Shown one piece after another: positions 8,390 through 19,168 of a stretch of 50,831 nucleotides of DNA; within the stretch, counting starts at the first letter, position 1; every line of letters begins with the position of its first letter. The notes beneath the pieces were generated by a model. The model was not told the DNA's origin. It saw only the letters and a program-made list of their open reading frames with translations, and ran no database searches. The stretch is from Nitrospirota bacterium (GTDB lineage: Bacteria > Nitrospirota > Nitrospiria > Nitrospirales > UBA8639): positions 1 to 50,831 of the forward strand of contig JAOTTP010000011.1 in the NCBI GenBank assembly GCA_029864405.1. The letters run 5' to 3'. The position numbers and the translations under genes are program-made.

Positions 8390-9357
8390 AGATTACCCGA
8401 GGATTACCGACGGTTCCTCCCGCCTCCTGTCCTGTTCTCACCATTGGCAATTTTGATGGACAGCATCTGGGGCACCGTGCTCTTGTGGAGGCTGTCGTGA
8501 ATTGCGCTCAACAAGTCAACGGATTTCCGATGGTGTTATCCTTTGCTCCGCATCCTGTTGAGGTGTTGCGTCCAGGGTCTGTCCATAAGTTTTTATCTGA
8601 TGATGAAGAAAAAATAGCGTTCTTTGACCGTCTAGGAGTCGGGGAACTAGTGATTCTTCCTTTCACGAAAGAGTTAGCCAGTCTGACCCCTGATCAATTT
8701 GTCGGTCAGGTGCTTCGTGACGGCCTTGGAATCCGAAAGCTGTTCGTTGGAGAAAACTTTGTGTTCGGCAAGGGACGGAGTGGAGCAGTGAAGGATCTGA
8801 TTGAACTGGGGGCAAAAGCGGACTTTTCGGTTGAGCCGATTGCGCCGGTGATTGTGGGGCAGGAAGTAGTGAGTTCGACGCGTATTCGCAAATGTCTGAC
8901 GGCTGGAGACGTGGCTCAAGGTGCACAATGCTTGGGGCGGCCGTATATGTTAGAGGGGACTGTGATTCCCGGTGAGAAACGAGGGAAACAGTTTGGATGG
9001 CCGACGGCCAATCTTCGACTCCCCGGGCACCGCGTTCTTCCTGCGGATGGTGTCTATGCCACGCTGACGGTGATTAAGAGCGAATGTCTGGATTCCATTG
9101 CCTATATTGGCACGCGGCCGACGGTTTCTAAAGGGGAACGGTTATTGGAAGTGCATATGTTTGATAAGACCGTTCAGCTGTATGGAGAAGATATTTCAGT
9201 GCATTTCATTGAAGGAGTGCGTGGGGATATGACCTTTGACAATGTCCAGGACCTCGTGAGTCAAATGGATCACGATGGTCTGCGGGCCAGGGACATCTTG
9301 CGGAACTATTCAGGACAACCCAGGATCCCTGTGGTCGTTCAGGGGGGAAAGGCATGA
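8386..9357 (+). CDS. ribF: Bifunctional riboflavin kinase / FAD synthetase RibF
   Basis: Converts riboflavin to FMN and then FAD. The N-terminal nucleotidyltransferase half shows [13 protein letters not shown] near residues 20-32 and the [10 protein letters not shown] signature around 165. The C-terminal flavokinase half begins near [16 protein letters not shown], has the GWPTANL metal/ATP motif and GVYATLT, and ends after [11 protein letters not shown]. The length, 323 residues, is standard. The start overlaps the hemB stop and the stop overlaps the tilS start, continuing the co-translated cofactor operon. No riboswitch-like leader is expected at this internal operon position, and none is seen. 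Confidence 0.94.
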   Translation: MKITRGLPTVPPASCPVLTIGNFDGQHLGHRALVEAVVNCAQQVNGFPMVLSFAPHPVEVLRPGSVHKFLSDDEEKIAFFDRLGVGELVILPFTKELASLTPDQFVGQVLRDGLGIRKLFVGENFVFGKGRSGAVKDLIELGAKADFSVEPIAPVIVGQEVVSSTRIRKCLTAGDVAQGAQCLGRPYMLEGTVIPGEKRGKQFGWPTANLRLPGHRVLPADGVYATLTVIKSECLDSIAYIGTRPTVSKGERLLEVHMFDKTVQLYGEDISVHFIEGVRGDMTFDNVQDLVSQMDHDGLRARDILRNYSGQPRIPVVVQGGKA

Positions 9358-10784
9358 TGGATCGTCGGGTCCCCTTTGTTGGAATGGAACGCAAAGTTGA
9401 CCAAGCTATCCGGGCCAAGGGGTTATTGGCGTCAGGAGACCGGATCGTGGTGGCGGTTTCTGGTGGTCCGGACTCTGTGGCCCTTTTTAGGTGCTTGGTG
9501 GAGTTGCGGATCCGGTGGAATTGGGACATCTGTATCGGTCATGTGAATCATGGTTTTCGGGGAGCTGAAAGTGACGGGGACGCGAAGTTTGTGGAGACAT
9601 TAGCTGAGACATTTGCCGTGCCTGTCATGGTGCGCCGGCTCCATCTGAACAAACACGATGCAAAATTGAAGAAGCAATCACTCCAGGAATATGCCAGAAC
9701 GGCGAGATATCAGGCCTTAGAGCAAATGGTCCTTGACTGGAACGCGACAAAATTAGTGCTTGGACATACAGCAGATGATCAAGCTGAGACGGTTCTGATG
9801 TGGATGCTTCGCGGGTGTGGAACGGGTGGATTAGGAGGTATTCCTCCCAAGCGGGGAGCGCATGTGGTTCGTCCCCTTCTTGATATCCAGCGGAGTGAGA
9901 TTGTGGCCTATCTGAAAGAGCGGCAGGAGGAGTTCAGGGTGGATTCCACCAATGTTCAACCGGTGTACCTCCGGAATCGCATTCGCCAGCACTTGATTCC
10001 TCAATTGAAACAGTATTCCCCAGGGATTGTGAACGTGTTGACCCGGCAGGCACACATGCTTCGCGATGATCATGCATACCTGGAGGCGTTAGCGGATGAA
10101 GCGTTTCAACGCACATGTGTGTCCGATCGGACGGGAGAACGGCAATTTGACCGTTTGGCTCTTTTGAACGTGCCTTTGCCGATTCGTCGGAGGGTGGTTC
10201 GCCAGAGCCTTCAAGTAATTGCAGGACACACGCAGAGTCCGAGGTTTGATCTTGTAGAACGGGTATTAGATCGGTTGGAACATGGGCAGTCGGGTTGGAC
10301 GATCGCATGCAATGGAGTGTGGGTTGGCCAGGAATATGACCGTTTGGTGATTAGCTGCTGTGAGGAAATGAATCAACCTGGAACAGATGATTCCGGCGTG
10401 AGCGTGATGCCATTATCAATCCCTGGTGAGGTGGTTTGGCTTCCCACAGGACACCGTTTTTCGATTTCAAGAAAATCATCTCCAGTGATTGATAGCTACG
10501 TGCACCACTCAGAGATTTATCTTGACCCGGCGAGATTTACTCCTGAATTGACGCTACGAAGTTGGGTGCCTGGAGATACTTTTTGTCCCAAGGGGCTTGG
10601 GGGGCGACAAAAAAAACTTCAGGACTTTTTTTCGGATCTTAAATTACCCCGTTCGCATCGGAACAAGGTGCCTTTATTGGTTGCACCTGAGGGAATTGTC
10701 TGGGTTGGCGGATTACGAGCAGATGAACGGTTCCAGGTTTCACCATCCACCAAATCGGTGGTGGTCGCCAAGATGATCGTTTAA
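9354..10784 (+). CDS. tilS: tRNA(Ile)-lysidine synthetase TilS
   Basis: Attaches lysine to C34 of the CAU-anticodon tRNA-Ile so that it reads AUA. The N-terminal PP-loop ATPase motif SGGPDS is at residues 36-41, followed by HVNHGFRG, ARTARYQAL, GHTADDQAETVLM and the RPLLDI segment. The C-terminal part keeps the LRSWVPGDTFCPKGLGG substrate-recognition region and the KKLQDFF motif. The length is 476 residues. Two ATGs are adjacent at the start; the first overlaps the ribF stop. It is followed by hpt and ftsH, an order shared by very many bacteria, which strengthens the call. Confidence 0.94.
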   Translation: MMDRRVPFVGMERKVDQAIRAKGLLASGDRIVVAVSGGPDSVALFRCLVELRIRWNWDICIGHVNHGFRGAESDGDAKFVETLAETFAVPVMVRRLHLNKHDAKLKKQSLQEYARTARYQALEQMVLDWNATKLVLGHTADDQAETVLMWMLRGCGTGGLGGIPPKRGAHVVRPLLDIQRSEIVAYLKERQEEFRVDSTNVQPVYLRNRIRQHLIPQLKQYSPGIVNVLTRQAHMLRDDHAYLEALADEAFQRTCVSDRTGERQFDRLALLNVPLPIRRRVVRQSLQVIAGHTQSPRFDLVERVLDRLEHGQSGWTIACNGVWVGQEYDRLVISCCEEMNQPGTDDSGVSVMPLSIPGEVVWLPTGHRFSISRKSSPVIDSYVHHSEIYLDPARFTPELTLRSWVPGDTFCPKGLGGRQKKLQDFFSDLKLPRSHRNKVPLLVAPEGIVWVGGLRADERFQVSPSTKSVVVAKMIV

Positions 10785-10797
10785 TATGGAAGAACGT

Positions 10798-11349
10798 ATG
10801 GAGCAAATTTTTGGGAAACCACTCGTCACACAAGAAGCCATGAGGGCTCGCATTAAGGAACTGGGAAAGCAAATTTCTCAGGATTATCAGGACAAGGATC
10901 TCCTCGTTGTCGGGGTTCTTAAGGGAGCCTATGTGTTTTTTGCCGATCTTGTTCGAGTCATTCGATTGCCGATTCAGATTGATTTTCTGATTGCCAAGAG
11001 TCACAAAACAATTGGCAGTTCGGCCAAAAAGGTCAAAGTGTGGTCAGAGTTGACCGAAAAGATCAATAACCGTCATGTGTTGCTGGTAGAAGATATTGTG
11101 GACTCTGGAGTGACCGCTCAGTTTTTAGTCAAAAAATTGATGAAAAATAAACCCGCCTCTGTGGCCATCTGTTCATTGATTAGTAAGCCTGCCCATCGCA
11201 AGGTGGAGGTCGATCTGCGGTATGTGGGGTTTGAAGTGCCTCCGACGTATGTTGTGGGATATGGGCTTGATTTTAAGCAAAAATATCGAAATCTGCCCTA
11301 CCTGGCTAAGCTCGATCCAAAGCTGGTTCGAGAAGACTCTCAGGCCTAA
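10798..11349 (+). CDS. hpt: Hypoxanthine phosphoribosyltransferase
   Basis: Salvages hypoxanthine or guanine with PRPP. The PRPP-binding signature VLLVEDIVDSG is present, together with the early VGVLKGAYVFFADL and the C-terminal DFKQKYRNLPYLAKL of type I bacterial HPRTs. Two starts are possible: ATG at 10786, one base after the tilS stop with no ribosome site, or ATG at 10798, preceded by GGAAG at good spacing. The latter (183 residues, starting MEQIFGKPLVT) is preferred. It lies in the conserved tilS-hpt-ftsH order. Confidence 0.93.
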   Translation: MEQIFGKPLVTQEAMRARIKELGKQISQDYQDKDLLVVGVLKGAYVFFADLVRVIRLPIQIDFLIAKSHKTIGSSAKKVKVWSELTEKINNRHVLLVEDIVDSGVTAQFLVKKLMKNKPASVAICSLISKPAHRKVEVDLRYVGFEVPPTYVVGYGLDFKQKYRNLPYLAKLDPKLVREDSQA

Positions 11350-11449
11350 TGCGGTTGTCAGTTCTAAAAAGTGCATGATAGAATCATTTGGTTAAGCTAA
11401 TGGCTGGAAGTTATGGCTCATTTGAATCGCTAAGGGGGTTACCCTCGAT

Positions 11450-13267
11450 ATGAATTCTCGGGTGAAAAACTTACTGTTTTGGGTGTTTGTGTGTTTGTTC
11501 ATGATTTTGTTATTCAACCTCTTTACGGTGCCCAATCAGCACCCTGAAGATGCGGTCATCTTTAGCGAATTTATGGCTCACCTGGAAAAAGGGGATGTTG
11601 AACGGGTCATCATCAAACACAATAATATCAGCGCAATTCTGAAAGATGGCACCAGGATCCAGACCTATTCGGTCGAGTATCCAGATCTCGTTAATGTCTT
11701 GCAGGAAAAGGGTGTGCAAATCGAAGCGAAACCCCCGGAAGATAATCCCTGGTATATCACCTTCCTGCTCTCCTGGGGGCCGTTTGTGCTCTTTTTAGGT
11801 TTGTGGTTTTTCCTGATGCGCCAAATGCAAATGGGCGGCAATCGGGCTATGTCATTTGGGAAAAGCCGCGCGCGCCTTCTGACCGAAGAGAAGAAAAAAA
11901 TCACGTTTGCGGATGTGGCAGGAGTGGATGAAGCTAAGGAAGAAGTGGTGGAAATCATCGATTTCCTGAAGGACCCCGCAAAATTCCAAAAATTAGGTGG
12001 GCGTATTCCTAAGGGAGTCTTGATTGTTGGGCCTCCCGGGACGGGAAAAACCTTGTTGGCCAAAGCGATTGCCGGTGAGGCTGGCGTGCCGTTTTTTAGT
12101 ATTAGTGGATCGGATTTTGTGGAAATGTTTGTTGGTGTTGGTGCTTCCCGGGTTCGAGATCTCTTTGAACAGGGGAAAAAACATGCGCCCTGTATCATCT
12201 TTATTGATGAAATTGACGCGGTAGGCCGATTGCGCGGCGCTGGTCTTGGTGGAGGTCACGATGAACGGGAGCAAACACTGAATCAATTGTTAGTGGAAAT
12301 GGATGGGTTTGACACGACCGAAGGCGTGATCCTTATTGCGGCTACCAACAGACCTGATGTCTTAGATCCCGCCTTGTTACGGCCAGGCCGGTTTGATCGG
12401 CAAGTTGTGGTGAATCGTCCCGATGTTCGTGGGAGAGGGGAAATTCTGAGGGTCCATACTAAAAAAGTTCCCGTCTCGTCAGATGTGGATCTTGAGCAAA
12501 TTGCCAGAGGAACTCCAGGGTTTTCAGGGGCGGATTTAGAGAATCTGGTCAACGAAGCGGCCTTGTGGGCGGCTCGCCTGGATAAAAAATCCGTCGACCA
12601 GATTGATTTTGAAAACGCCAAAGATAAGGTGTTGATGGGTGTCGAGCGTAAGAGCATGGTCTTGACTGAGGAAGAAAAACGTACGACGGCCTTTCATGAG
12701 GCTGGTCACGCCTTGATGGCGAAACTCTTGCCAGGTACGGATCCTGTGCATAAGGTCACCATTATCCCTCGTGGACGGGCCCTGGGTATGACGATGCAAT
12801 TGCCCATCGATGACCGACATAGTTACTCGAAGGATTTTTTGTACAATACCCTCTCCATTCTGTTTGGTGGGCGTGTCGCGGAAGAATTGATCTTTAAAAG
12901 TGTGACGACTGGAGCTGGGAACGATATTGAGCGGGCCACTGAATTGGCCAGGAAAATGGTCTGCGAATGGGGTATGAGTGAAAAGTTAGGTCCATTGACA
13001 TTTGGAAAAAAAGATGAAGAAGTCTTCTTGGGGCGTGATTTTGGCTCACGTCGGGATTTTAGTGATCAAGTCGCTTTGGAAATCGACAAAGAAGTCAAAC
13101 GGCTTGTGGTCGAATCCTACGAACGAACAACTAGGATGCTGACCGAGCACATTCATACATTACGGGCCATTGCTGAAGCGTTGTTGGAGAAAGAGGTGCT
13201 AGACGGGATAGAAATTGAGAAAATTGTTCAACAGTCCTCTTCGCTTGAACAAGCTGCGGCTGTGTAA
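11450..13267 (+). CDS. ftsH: ATP-dependent zinc metalloprotease FtsH
   Basis: Membrane-anchored AAA+ protease that degrades unassembled membrane proteins and regulatory factors. Of 605 residues, the N-terminus has a first membrane helix (about 5-26), a periplasmic domain, and a second helix near 101-123. The AAA module has Walker A GPPGTGKT near 195, Walker [12 protein letters not shown], the second region of homology [22 protein letters not shown] and the FVG pore loop. The zinc protease motif HEAGH is at 416-420. The C-terminal tail is short. It has its own leader of about 100 bases after hpt, with a GGGGG-rich ribosome site, and precedes folP by about 350 bases. Confidence 0.97.
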   Translation: MNSRVKNLLFWVFVCLFMILLFNLFTVPNQHPEDAVIFSEFMAHLEKGDVERVIIKHNNISAILKDGTRIQTYSVEYPDLVNVLQEKGVQIEAKPPEDNPWYITFLLSWGPFVLFLGLWFFLMRQMQMGGNRAMSFGKSRARLLTEEKKKITFADVAGVDEAKEEVVEIIDFLKDPAKFQKLGGRIPKGVLIVGPPGTGKTLLAKAIAGEAGVPFFSISGSDFVEMFVGVGASRVRDLFEQGKKHAPCIIFIDEIDAVGRLRGAGLGGGHDEREQTLNQLLVEMDGFDTTEGVILIAATNRPDVLDPALLRPGRFDRQVVVNRPDVRGRGEILRVHTKKVPVSSDVDLEQIARGTPGFSGADLENLVNEAALWAARLDKKSVDQIDFENAKDKVLMGVERKSMVLTEEEKRTTAFHEAGHALMAKLLPGTDPVHKVTIIPRGRALGMTMQLPIDDRHSYSKDFLYNTLSILFGGRVAEELIFKSVTTGAGNDIERATELARKMVCEWGMSEKLGPLTFGKKDEEVFLGRDFGSRRDFSDQVALEIDKEVKRLVVESYERTTRMLTEHIHTLRAIAEALLEKEVLDGIEIEKIVQQSSSLEQAAAV

Positions 13268-13619
13268 TGGGATTTTCCAATATTTTTCTTATTCGGAATA
13301 GCCAAGAAATTCTAGTCCCAAGCTGAGCCTGTTAGCTTTTTCACTCATCCCCTTTTGTTGTGGAGAACTCAAAAGGTGGAATCCCCTGTTCCCATCCAGA
13401 TCATGTTTCTGTATTCCCCATGGATTGAGAGCATGTTGAATAGGCCCACCAACGTTGTGTGGGCTTCGCGTAAAGAATTAATCTACCTAACTTTCTCCCC
13501 CTCAGGTATTTTGGGCAGATTCGCACTTTTTCTAACCATTCAATTCGGCGTGCTCTGTAAGGCAGAGAGCCTTATATGATTTTCAGAGCCCATTCTGGCA
13601 ATGAGTCGGTCAACGGATA
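13268..13619 (+). other. Intergenic region ftsH-folP
   Basis: No convincing gene was found. A 6-bp GC stem (13444-13449 with 13459-13464, loop CAACGTTGT) is not followed by a T run, so it is only a weak terminator candidate for ftsH. A second weak hairpin, CTCTG/CAGAG, lies near 13554-13569. A 74-codon frame at 13355-13579 has no ribosome site and no recognisable composition. Confidence 0.5.
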
Positions 13620-14504
13620 ATGAGCATGAAACCCGTGGCCATCTCAAAGCCCTCTTTTCCTGAAATCCGTTGTCGAGAAAAGAGGCTACCCATTGGGTCA
13701 AAGGTGTTAATCATGGGTGTATTGAACGTGACCCCGGATTCATTTTCTGATGGGGGACAGTGTCTCAATCCTGAGGTCGCCATTGAACGGGCACAACAGA
13801 TGATTGCCGAGGGAGCGGACTTGATTGATATCGGGGGAGAATCGACGAGGCCTGGATCGTCCTATGTGGACCAGGATGAGGAAATAAAACGAATTTCTCC
13901 CATTCTGATCCTGTTGAGAAAACTCACCAATATTCCCCTTTCTATCGATACACGGAAAGCTGCCGTGGCTCGGATGGCGTTGGATCTCGGGGCCGACATC
14001 ATCAATGATGTGAGCGCGCTTCAAGATGATCCTCGCATGGCTCAATTAATACAAGAATCGGGAGCGGGAGTTGTCCTCATGCACCGGCAAGGGCATAGTG
14101 TGACCATGCAGAAAGCCCCACAATATGAGGATGTCGTGGGTGAGATAAAGGCCTTTTTGTCTAAACGGGTCTCAATGGCCCAGTCAATGGGAATTCCGGC
14201 AGATCATATTATCGTTGATCCGGGAATCGGGTTTGGGAAAACCCTCAATCATAATTTGGAAATTCTTGGTAACATTGGGGAGTTGCTTCCATTAGGACAA
14301 CCTATTTTGATTGGGGTGTCACGGAAAGCCTTTATCGGCACATTAACTGGAAAGCCGGTTGGTGAGCGAGAAATGGGAAATGCCGCTGCCCTGGCCGCTG
14401 CGGTCTGGCAGGGAGCCCATATCGTACGGGTCCATGACGTGGGAGCCATCCACGATGCTATCCTGGTGGCTCAAGCTTTACGAAATTCGTGCGACAAGTT
14501 GTAA
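13620..14504 (+). CDS. folP: Dihydropteroate synthase FolP
   Basis: Joins p-aminobenzoate to dihydropterin pyrophosphate in folate synthesis. The 294-residue TIM barrel shows both family signatures, MGVLNVTPDSFSDGG and DIGGESTRPGSSYV, then SIDTRKAAVA, INDVSAL, the HRQG loop, DPGIGFGKT and GVSRKAFIG. The ATG at 13620 is followed by a second ATG two codons later; either gives about 25 residues before the core. It lies in the ftsH-folP-glmM order typical of bacteria. Confidence 0.95.
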   Translation: MSMKPVAISKPSFPEIRCREKRLPIGSKVLIMGVLNVTPDSFSDGGQCLNPEVAIERAQQMIAEGADLIDIGGESTRPGSSYVDQDEEIKRISPILILLRKLTNIPLSIDTRKAAVARMALDLGADIINDVSALQDDPRMAQLIQESGAGVVLMHRQGHSVTMQKAPQYEDVVGEIKAFLSKRVSMAQSMGIPADHIIVDPGIGFGKTLNHNLEILGNIGELLPLGQPILIGVSRKAFIGTLTGKPVGEREMGNAAALAAAVWQGAHIVRVHDVGAIHDAILVAQALRNSCDKL

Positions 14505-14528
14505 CAGGGTGGTTAGAAATCTCTCACG

Positions 14529-14547
14529 GCGGCGTCCTCGCCGCTTT
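14529..14547 (+). terminator. Weak terminator-like hairpin after folP
   Basis: A GCGGCG/CGCCGC stem of 6 bp closes a TCCT tetraloop 25 bases after the folP stop and is followed by only TTTG. It is stable but lacks a proper U tract, so it may be a pause or attenuation hairpin in the 240-base leader before glmM rather than a terminator. Confidence 0.3.
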
Positions 14548-14741
14548 GTCGTGCTTACATACCGTCGTGATGCGCCGTGTGCGTGGTGCCGCAAAGAATG
14601 TATGCCCTTGCTTGGAGAGGAATTTTTGAATATCCCTGCCAAGCTTTTGATGTGCTTATGAGTAGGGAGACAGGACGAGTTTCCCGCTACTCAAATTGTT
14701 CAATCGCCTGCGCTAATTACGAAGAAAGAAAAGGGAGCCAT

Positions 14742-16091
14742 ATGGGGAAACTATTCGGTACGGATGGGGTGCGTGGGGTCGCGAACCTGGATCCGATGAC
14801 TAGCGAAATGGCGATGAAATTAGGACGGGCGGCGGCTCATGTTTTTCGTAAACGTGAAGGACGACATAAAATCATCATTGGCAAGGATACTCGTGTGTCT
14901 GGGTATATGCTGGAGTCGGCATTAACTGCCGGACTGTGCTCCATGGGCGTGGATGTCTTGTTAGTCGGACCCTTGCCAACCCCAGCGATCGCGTTCATGA
15001 CCCGTAGCTTGAGAGCCGATGCCGGGGTGATGATTTCTGCCTCTCATAATCCCTATCAGGATAATGGCATAAAATTTTTCTCGAATGACGGGATGAAATT
15101 GCCGGATGAATTGGAACATCGTATTGAAGATCTTATTCTCTCGAATGAAATTGAACATATTCGACCGACGGCCGAAGCCATCGGGAAAGCCTATCGCATC
15201 GATGATGCCGAAGGACGATATATTGAGTTCGTCAAGCGCTCGCTTCCCCGTGACATGGACTTTCAGAATATGCGAATTGTCTTGGACTGTGCTCATGGAG
15301 CGGCTTATCATGTTTTTCCAAAGGTCATTCGGGAACTGGGTGCGAAGGTCTGGGTGATGGGCAATGAACCTGATGGTCTCAATATTAACGACGGGTGCGG
15401 AGCGGTGCACCCAGAACGATTACAGCAGATGGTTCGAGATCGGAAGGCCGACCTCGGTATTGCACTGGACGGAGATGCGGATCGGGCGTTGTTTGTCTGT
15501 GAGCAGGGCCAGGTGGTCGATGGAGATCATGCCCTCGCGGCTTTTGCTCTTGACCTCAAACGGCTAGGCCGATTACGACACAATACTGTGGTCGGAACCG
15601 TGATGAGTAATTTTGGGTTTGAGGTCTGCATGCGAGAGGCTGGTATCAATCTGATACGAACGGCTGTGGGGGATCGATACATTTTGGAGCGGATGGTGGC
15701 TGAAGATTATAATCTGGGTGGAGAACAATCCGGCCATATGATTTTTTTGGATTATCATACGAGCGGTGATGGGATGATCTCCGGCTTGCAAATGCTGAAG
15801 CTGATGCAGCGGGCTCAAAAACCACTGTCGGAAATTGCCATGTGTATGCATTCCACGCCTCAGGTGTTAGTGGGGGTCACCGTTCCCCGCAAACCGGACT
15901 TGCAGACCCTCCCCCAATTACAGCAGGCTATCCAGGACAAAGAACGCGCGCTGAATGGAACCGGACGGATCCTTGTGCGCTATTCCGGTACGGAACCGTT
16001 GCTGCGAGTGATGGTCGAAGGGCAAGATAGCCAAGTCATCCAGAAGATTGCGGATGATTTAATCACGGTGGTGAAATCCTGCATTCAGTAG
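14742..16091 (+). CDS. glmM: Phosphoglucosamine mutase GlmM
   Basis: Interconverts glucosamine-6-phosphate and glucosamine-1-phosphate for peptidoglycan and lipopolysaccharide precursors. The 449 residues start [15 protein letters not shown], the fixed family start. The phosphorylated serine is Ser101 in ISASHNP, the magnesium loop is LDGDADRAL, the sugar-binding segment is GGEQSGHMI, and the phosphate-binding loop is [15 protein letters not shown]. An in-frame extension back to 14577 has no family support; AAGGGAG directly before the 14742 ATG fixes the start. Confidence 0.96.
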   Translation: MGKLFGTDGVRGVANLDPMTSEMAMKLGRAAAHVFRKREGRHKIIIGKDTRVSGYMLESALTAGLCSMGVDVLLVGPLPTPAIAFMTRSLRADAGVMISASHNPYQDNGIKFFSNDGMKLPDELEHRIEDLILSNEIEHIRPTAEAIGKAYRIDDAEGRYIEFVKRSLPRDMDFQNMRIVLDCAHGAAYHVFPKVIRELGAKVWVMGNEPDGLNINDGCGAVHPERLQQMVRDRKADLGIALDGDADRALFVCEQGQVVDGDHALAAFALDLKRLGRLRHNTVVGTVMSNFGFEVCMREAGINLIRTAVGDRYILERMVAEDYNLGGEQSGHMIFLDYHTSGDGMISGLQMLKLMQRAQKPLSEIAMCMHSTPQVLVGVTVPRKPDLQTLPQLQQAIQDKERALNGTGRILVRYSGTEPLLRVMVEGQDSQVIQKIADDLITVVKSCIQ

Positions 16092-16346
16092 GGACCAGGA
16101 GGTCTCTCACCATTTTTTCAGCCGTTCGCTCCACTGAGCGATTTGCCATTTAGCAAGAATCAGAGACAATGGTCGATAAGGGCTGTTTTCTCACCAGCCC
16201 TATTCAGTTGCATTGGGTTCCGCGCTCTTTCATGAGCAAGGCCGCACGAAGGCAATGGAATACAATGTCTTGCATCTAGTTATGGGGTCCATGAATACGA
16301 CGCCGGCCCTGGTGAATAGTTTCAATAACCATGTGCGCTTTCCTAT

Positions 16347-18905
16347 GTGATACTCCTGGGAGTGGTGTCCTACCTCACCGGGCTGTGGTTTGGCCCGTTT
16401 ATCTCCTTGTTCCCCCTGTCACTTCTGGGGGCTCTTCTTAGTTTTGGGTGTATCCTCACCTGGTTTGAACAACAGAGACGTCTGACCCGACAGACAGGAT
16501 TCATCCTGTTTGCGCTTGTGGTGGGAGGAATTGGTCATGCCCATTGGGCATCGACCGCTCAGTTGGATTCGAATCTGGTTGTCGTGGTGGATGAACAGCC
16601 CATATTCCTTGAAGGAGCCATTGTAGCCCCGGTCCGGCAGACTCCGGATGGGTTAGTCCTGCTGGTGGAGGCGACGCGAATGGTGAGGCAGGGGGAGGAG
16701 CAAATGGCCCATGGGCGAATCCGTCTCACCTGGCGGGAACCCGGTGAGTATGCATTGATCTACGGTGACCGTGTCGCCTTCATGGCTCGGGTGCGTGAAC
16801 CCTATGGAACACTGAATCCTGGCGGGTTTCATTATGGGCAATACCTGAAACGGCAAGGAATTCATGCTGTCGCGACCGTGCAAGGCTCGCAAGCTATCAG
16901 GGTTCAGGGTACCCAAGAGCGGACCACCCGTGAATTAATCTTAGGTGTCGTCGATCGCTGGCGCCAAACGATTCATCATGCGGCGGTCTCCAGTCTCACG
17001 AATCCTGCATTGGGATTATTTTTAGGGATGGTATTAGGAGAACAAAGTTATATTGAATCGGACATTCGAGATGCATTTATGGCCAGCGGAACCGTGCATA
17101 TTCTCTCGATCTCTGGCTCTCATTTAGGATTATTGTCCTTATTGATTTTTGCCGGGGCGCGATGGAGCCTGCGCCTTTTACCGGCATCCTGGCTGGAACG
17201 ACTGTCAATGCGCCTCACGGCTACCCGCTTTGCGATCCTCATCACATTGCCGGCCGTCTCCTTTTATACCTTGCTGGCGGGGGCGGAAATGGCGACGGTC
17301 CGCTCATGGATCATGATCGTGGTGTGTTGTGTCGGCATATGGTTGGGACGGGAACGCAATCTGGTGACGGCGTTAGCCGTGGCCGCGCTCCTCATGGTCC
17401 TGCCGCATCCGGAAGCCATCCACGATATTTCTTTTCAGTTATCATATCTTTCAGTTGCGGCAATCGGCCTGGTGGTTCTGGCGAGAAAAGAGAAAGAATC
17501 CAACCTGTCGGGATTAGATGCGGCCTTTCCACTAGCACAACCGACCTGGATCGTGGGTCTCTGGCAGAAGGCCGCGCTGGCGTGGCTTATCACACTCGCA
17601 GTCAGCTTGACCACCTTGCCCTTGGTCGCCCATGACTTTCATCAAATTCCGTGGCTAGGGTTATTGACGAATATGGTGATAGTGCCCCTGGTTGGAATGT
17701 TGATGATTCCTATAGGTCTGCTGTCCGGGGTGATCACCTTAGTGTGGGGAGGAGACACTCTTCCTATGGCGAGCGTGAATCAATGGGTCTTCGACTTACT
17801 CGCGCAAGTCGTGATGAGCCTCTCGCATGTTCCGGGAGCGGCCTGGTATGTCGCATCGCCGAGCGTGAGTTCGATGATGGTCTTTTGGGGAATGCTGGCC
17901 GGGGTTGTGGCCCTGTGGCATCGGCCTCTGATCCGATGGGGATGTGGTACGATCCTGCTCGCGATTCTGCTGTGGTGGGGATGGTCGCCACGCACAGGAT
18001 GGGAGCCGGGAACCTTACGAGTCACGTTTTTGGATGTGGGACAAGGTGATGCCACCCTCATTGAATTACCGGACGGCCAGACCGTGTTGATCGATGGAGG
18101 ACCATCCTATCGAAGATTGGACATGGGGCGTGCGGTCATCGGCCCATATCTCTGGAATCAGGGTATCCGGCGGCTGGATCATGTGGTCGCGACGCATCCG
18201 CAATGGGATCATGTCGGCGGATTGCCGTGGGTGTTGCACACGTTTGAGGTTGGACAGTATTGGGATAATGGCATCTCGCGGCCAGAACAATTCTTTTCTC
18301 AACTTCGCTCGGCGGTGAAGTCTGTCGGACTTCAGGAACAGACACCCGCAGCAGGAACCGAAATTGTCAGCCCAGGGCCCTGTTCTCTGACTGTGCTGAG
18401 CCCTTCTCGCAGCCAAGGTAACGAGGGGTATCGTTCAGAGACAGTGTCAAGCGGAAAGGATCTCAATAATCGATCGCTTGTCACCAGACTCGAGTGCGGG
18501 GCGCATTCATTTTTGTTGACGGCCGATGCGGAACAACAATCTCTGGATGGATTGCTGCACGTTCCGAATGGTCTTTTCGCTCGCGTGGTGAAAGTGCCGC
18601 ATCATGGAGCGAAAAGTTCTCTGCATCGTGAGTGGGTGAATCGGCTTCAAGCTGAAGCGATGGTTGTTTCGGTTGGTGCCCACAACCGGTATGGACATCC
18701 GGCTCCTGAAGTGCTTGATGCGTATGAACAGCGAGGCCTTCCTCTGTACCGGACTGATCGCGATGGAGCGGTCTGGTTTACCGCGACTCTTGGATCGGAT
18801 GACATGACGGTGAGGACAACAAGGGAGGGAAGCCTTCTCCGGGTTCAAGCTGGCCCGAGTATGTGGAGAGAGGAATGGGCCAATTGGGCTCGGATATGGA
18901 ATTGA
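16347..18905 (+). CDS. comEC: DNA internalization-related competence protein ComEC/Rec2
   Basis: Forms the inner-membrane channel for uptake of single-stranded DNA in natural transformation. The 852-residue protein has the full three-part layout. An N-terminal membrane/OB segment (about 1-200) includes the EPYGTLNPGGFHYGQYLKRQG signature. The polytopic Competence domain (about 220-520) begins LGLFLGMVLGEQSYI and contains HILSISGSHLGLL. A C-terminal metallo-beta-lactamase-like domain begins LDVGQGDATLIELPDG and has THPQWDHVGG at 616-625 and KVPHHGAKSS near 750. The only plausible start is GTG at 16347, because a stop lies just upstream. A 19-codon frame (16291-16350) overlaps it as ATGTGA and could couple translation. 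Other competence genes are outside the window. Confidence 0.92.
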   Translation: MILLGVVSYLTGLWFGPFISLFPLSLLGALLSFGCILTWFEQQRRLTRQTGFILFALVVGGIGHAHWASTAQLDSNLVVVVDEQPIFLEGAIVAPVRQTPDGLVLLVEATRMVRQGEEQMAHGRIRLTWREPGEYALIYGDRVAFMARVREPYGTLNPGGFHYGQYLKRQGIHAVATVQGSQAIRVQGTQERTTRELILGVVDRWRQTIHHAAVSSLTNPALGLFLGMVLGEQSYIESDIRDAFMASGTVHILSISGSHLGLLSLLIFAGARWSLRLLPASWLERLSMRLTATRFAILITLPAVSFYTLLAGAEMATVRSWIMIVVCCVGIWLGRERNLVTALAVAALLMVLPHPEAIHDISFQLSYLSVAAIGLVVLARKEKESNLSGLDAAFPLAQPTWIVGLWQKAALAWLITLAVSLTTLPLVAHDFHQIPWLGLLTNMVIVPLVGMLMIPIGLLSGVITLVWGGDTLPMASVNQWVFDLLAQVVMSLSHVPGAAWYVASPSVSSMMVFWGMLAGVVALWHRPLIRWGCGTILLAILLWWGWSPRTGWEPGTLRVTFLDVGQGDATLIELPDGQTVLIDGGPSYRRLDMGRAVIGPYLWNQGIRRLDHVVATHPQWDHVGGLPWVLHTFEVGQYWDNGISRPEQFFSQLRSAVKSVGLQEQTPAAGTEIVSPGPCSLTVLSPSRSQGNEGYRSETVSSGKDLNNRSLVTRLECGAHSFLLTADAEQQSLDGLLHVPNGLFARVVKVPHHGAKSSLHREWVNRLQAEAMVVSVGAHNRYGHPAPEVLDAYEQRGLPLYRTDRDGAVWFTATLGSDDMTVRTTREGSLLRVQAGPSMWREEWANWARIWN

Positions 18906-19168
18906 TGAACCGGGTTTTTCCTACTACCTGACAATCAGACTCCAGCTTCGTCATAGACCGGTCTTCTACGTCGTGAATCCATCTGGGACGTTTTACGATT
19001 GGATTCTCGTCTCCGCCAACTGCTAAGGGGATGGTTCTATTCCTGCAGGTAGTGCAGAGAAGAGTACAGAATTATGTGTTGCCGTTTTAAACCACCGTCG
19101 AGGAAATACGTGTAAGCCACAGGTGAAATAGTTTTGTCAAGACGGGTTGTTGGCATTAAAGGAGTCTT

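Noticed and set aside
13355-13579. 74-codon frame between ftsH and folP
   Set aside because: There is no ribosome site or recognisable domain, and it spans two hairpins.
14577-14741. N-terminal extension of glmM
   Set aside because: GlmM proteins start at MGKLFGTDG, and a strong ribosome site precedes that ATG.
16181-16203. AGGGCTG/CAGCCCT hairpin upstream of comEC as a terminator
   Set aside because: It has a 7-bp stem with a 9-base loop but no T run on either side.
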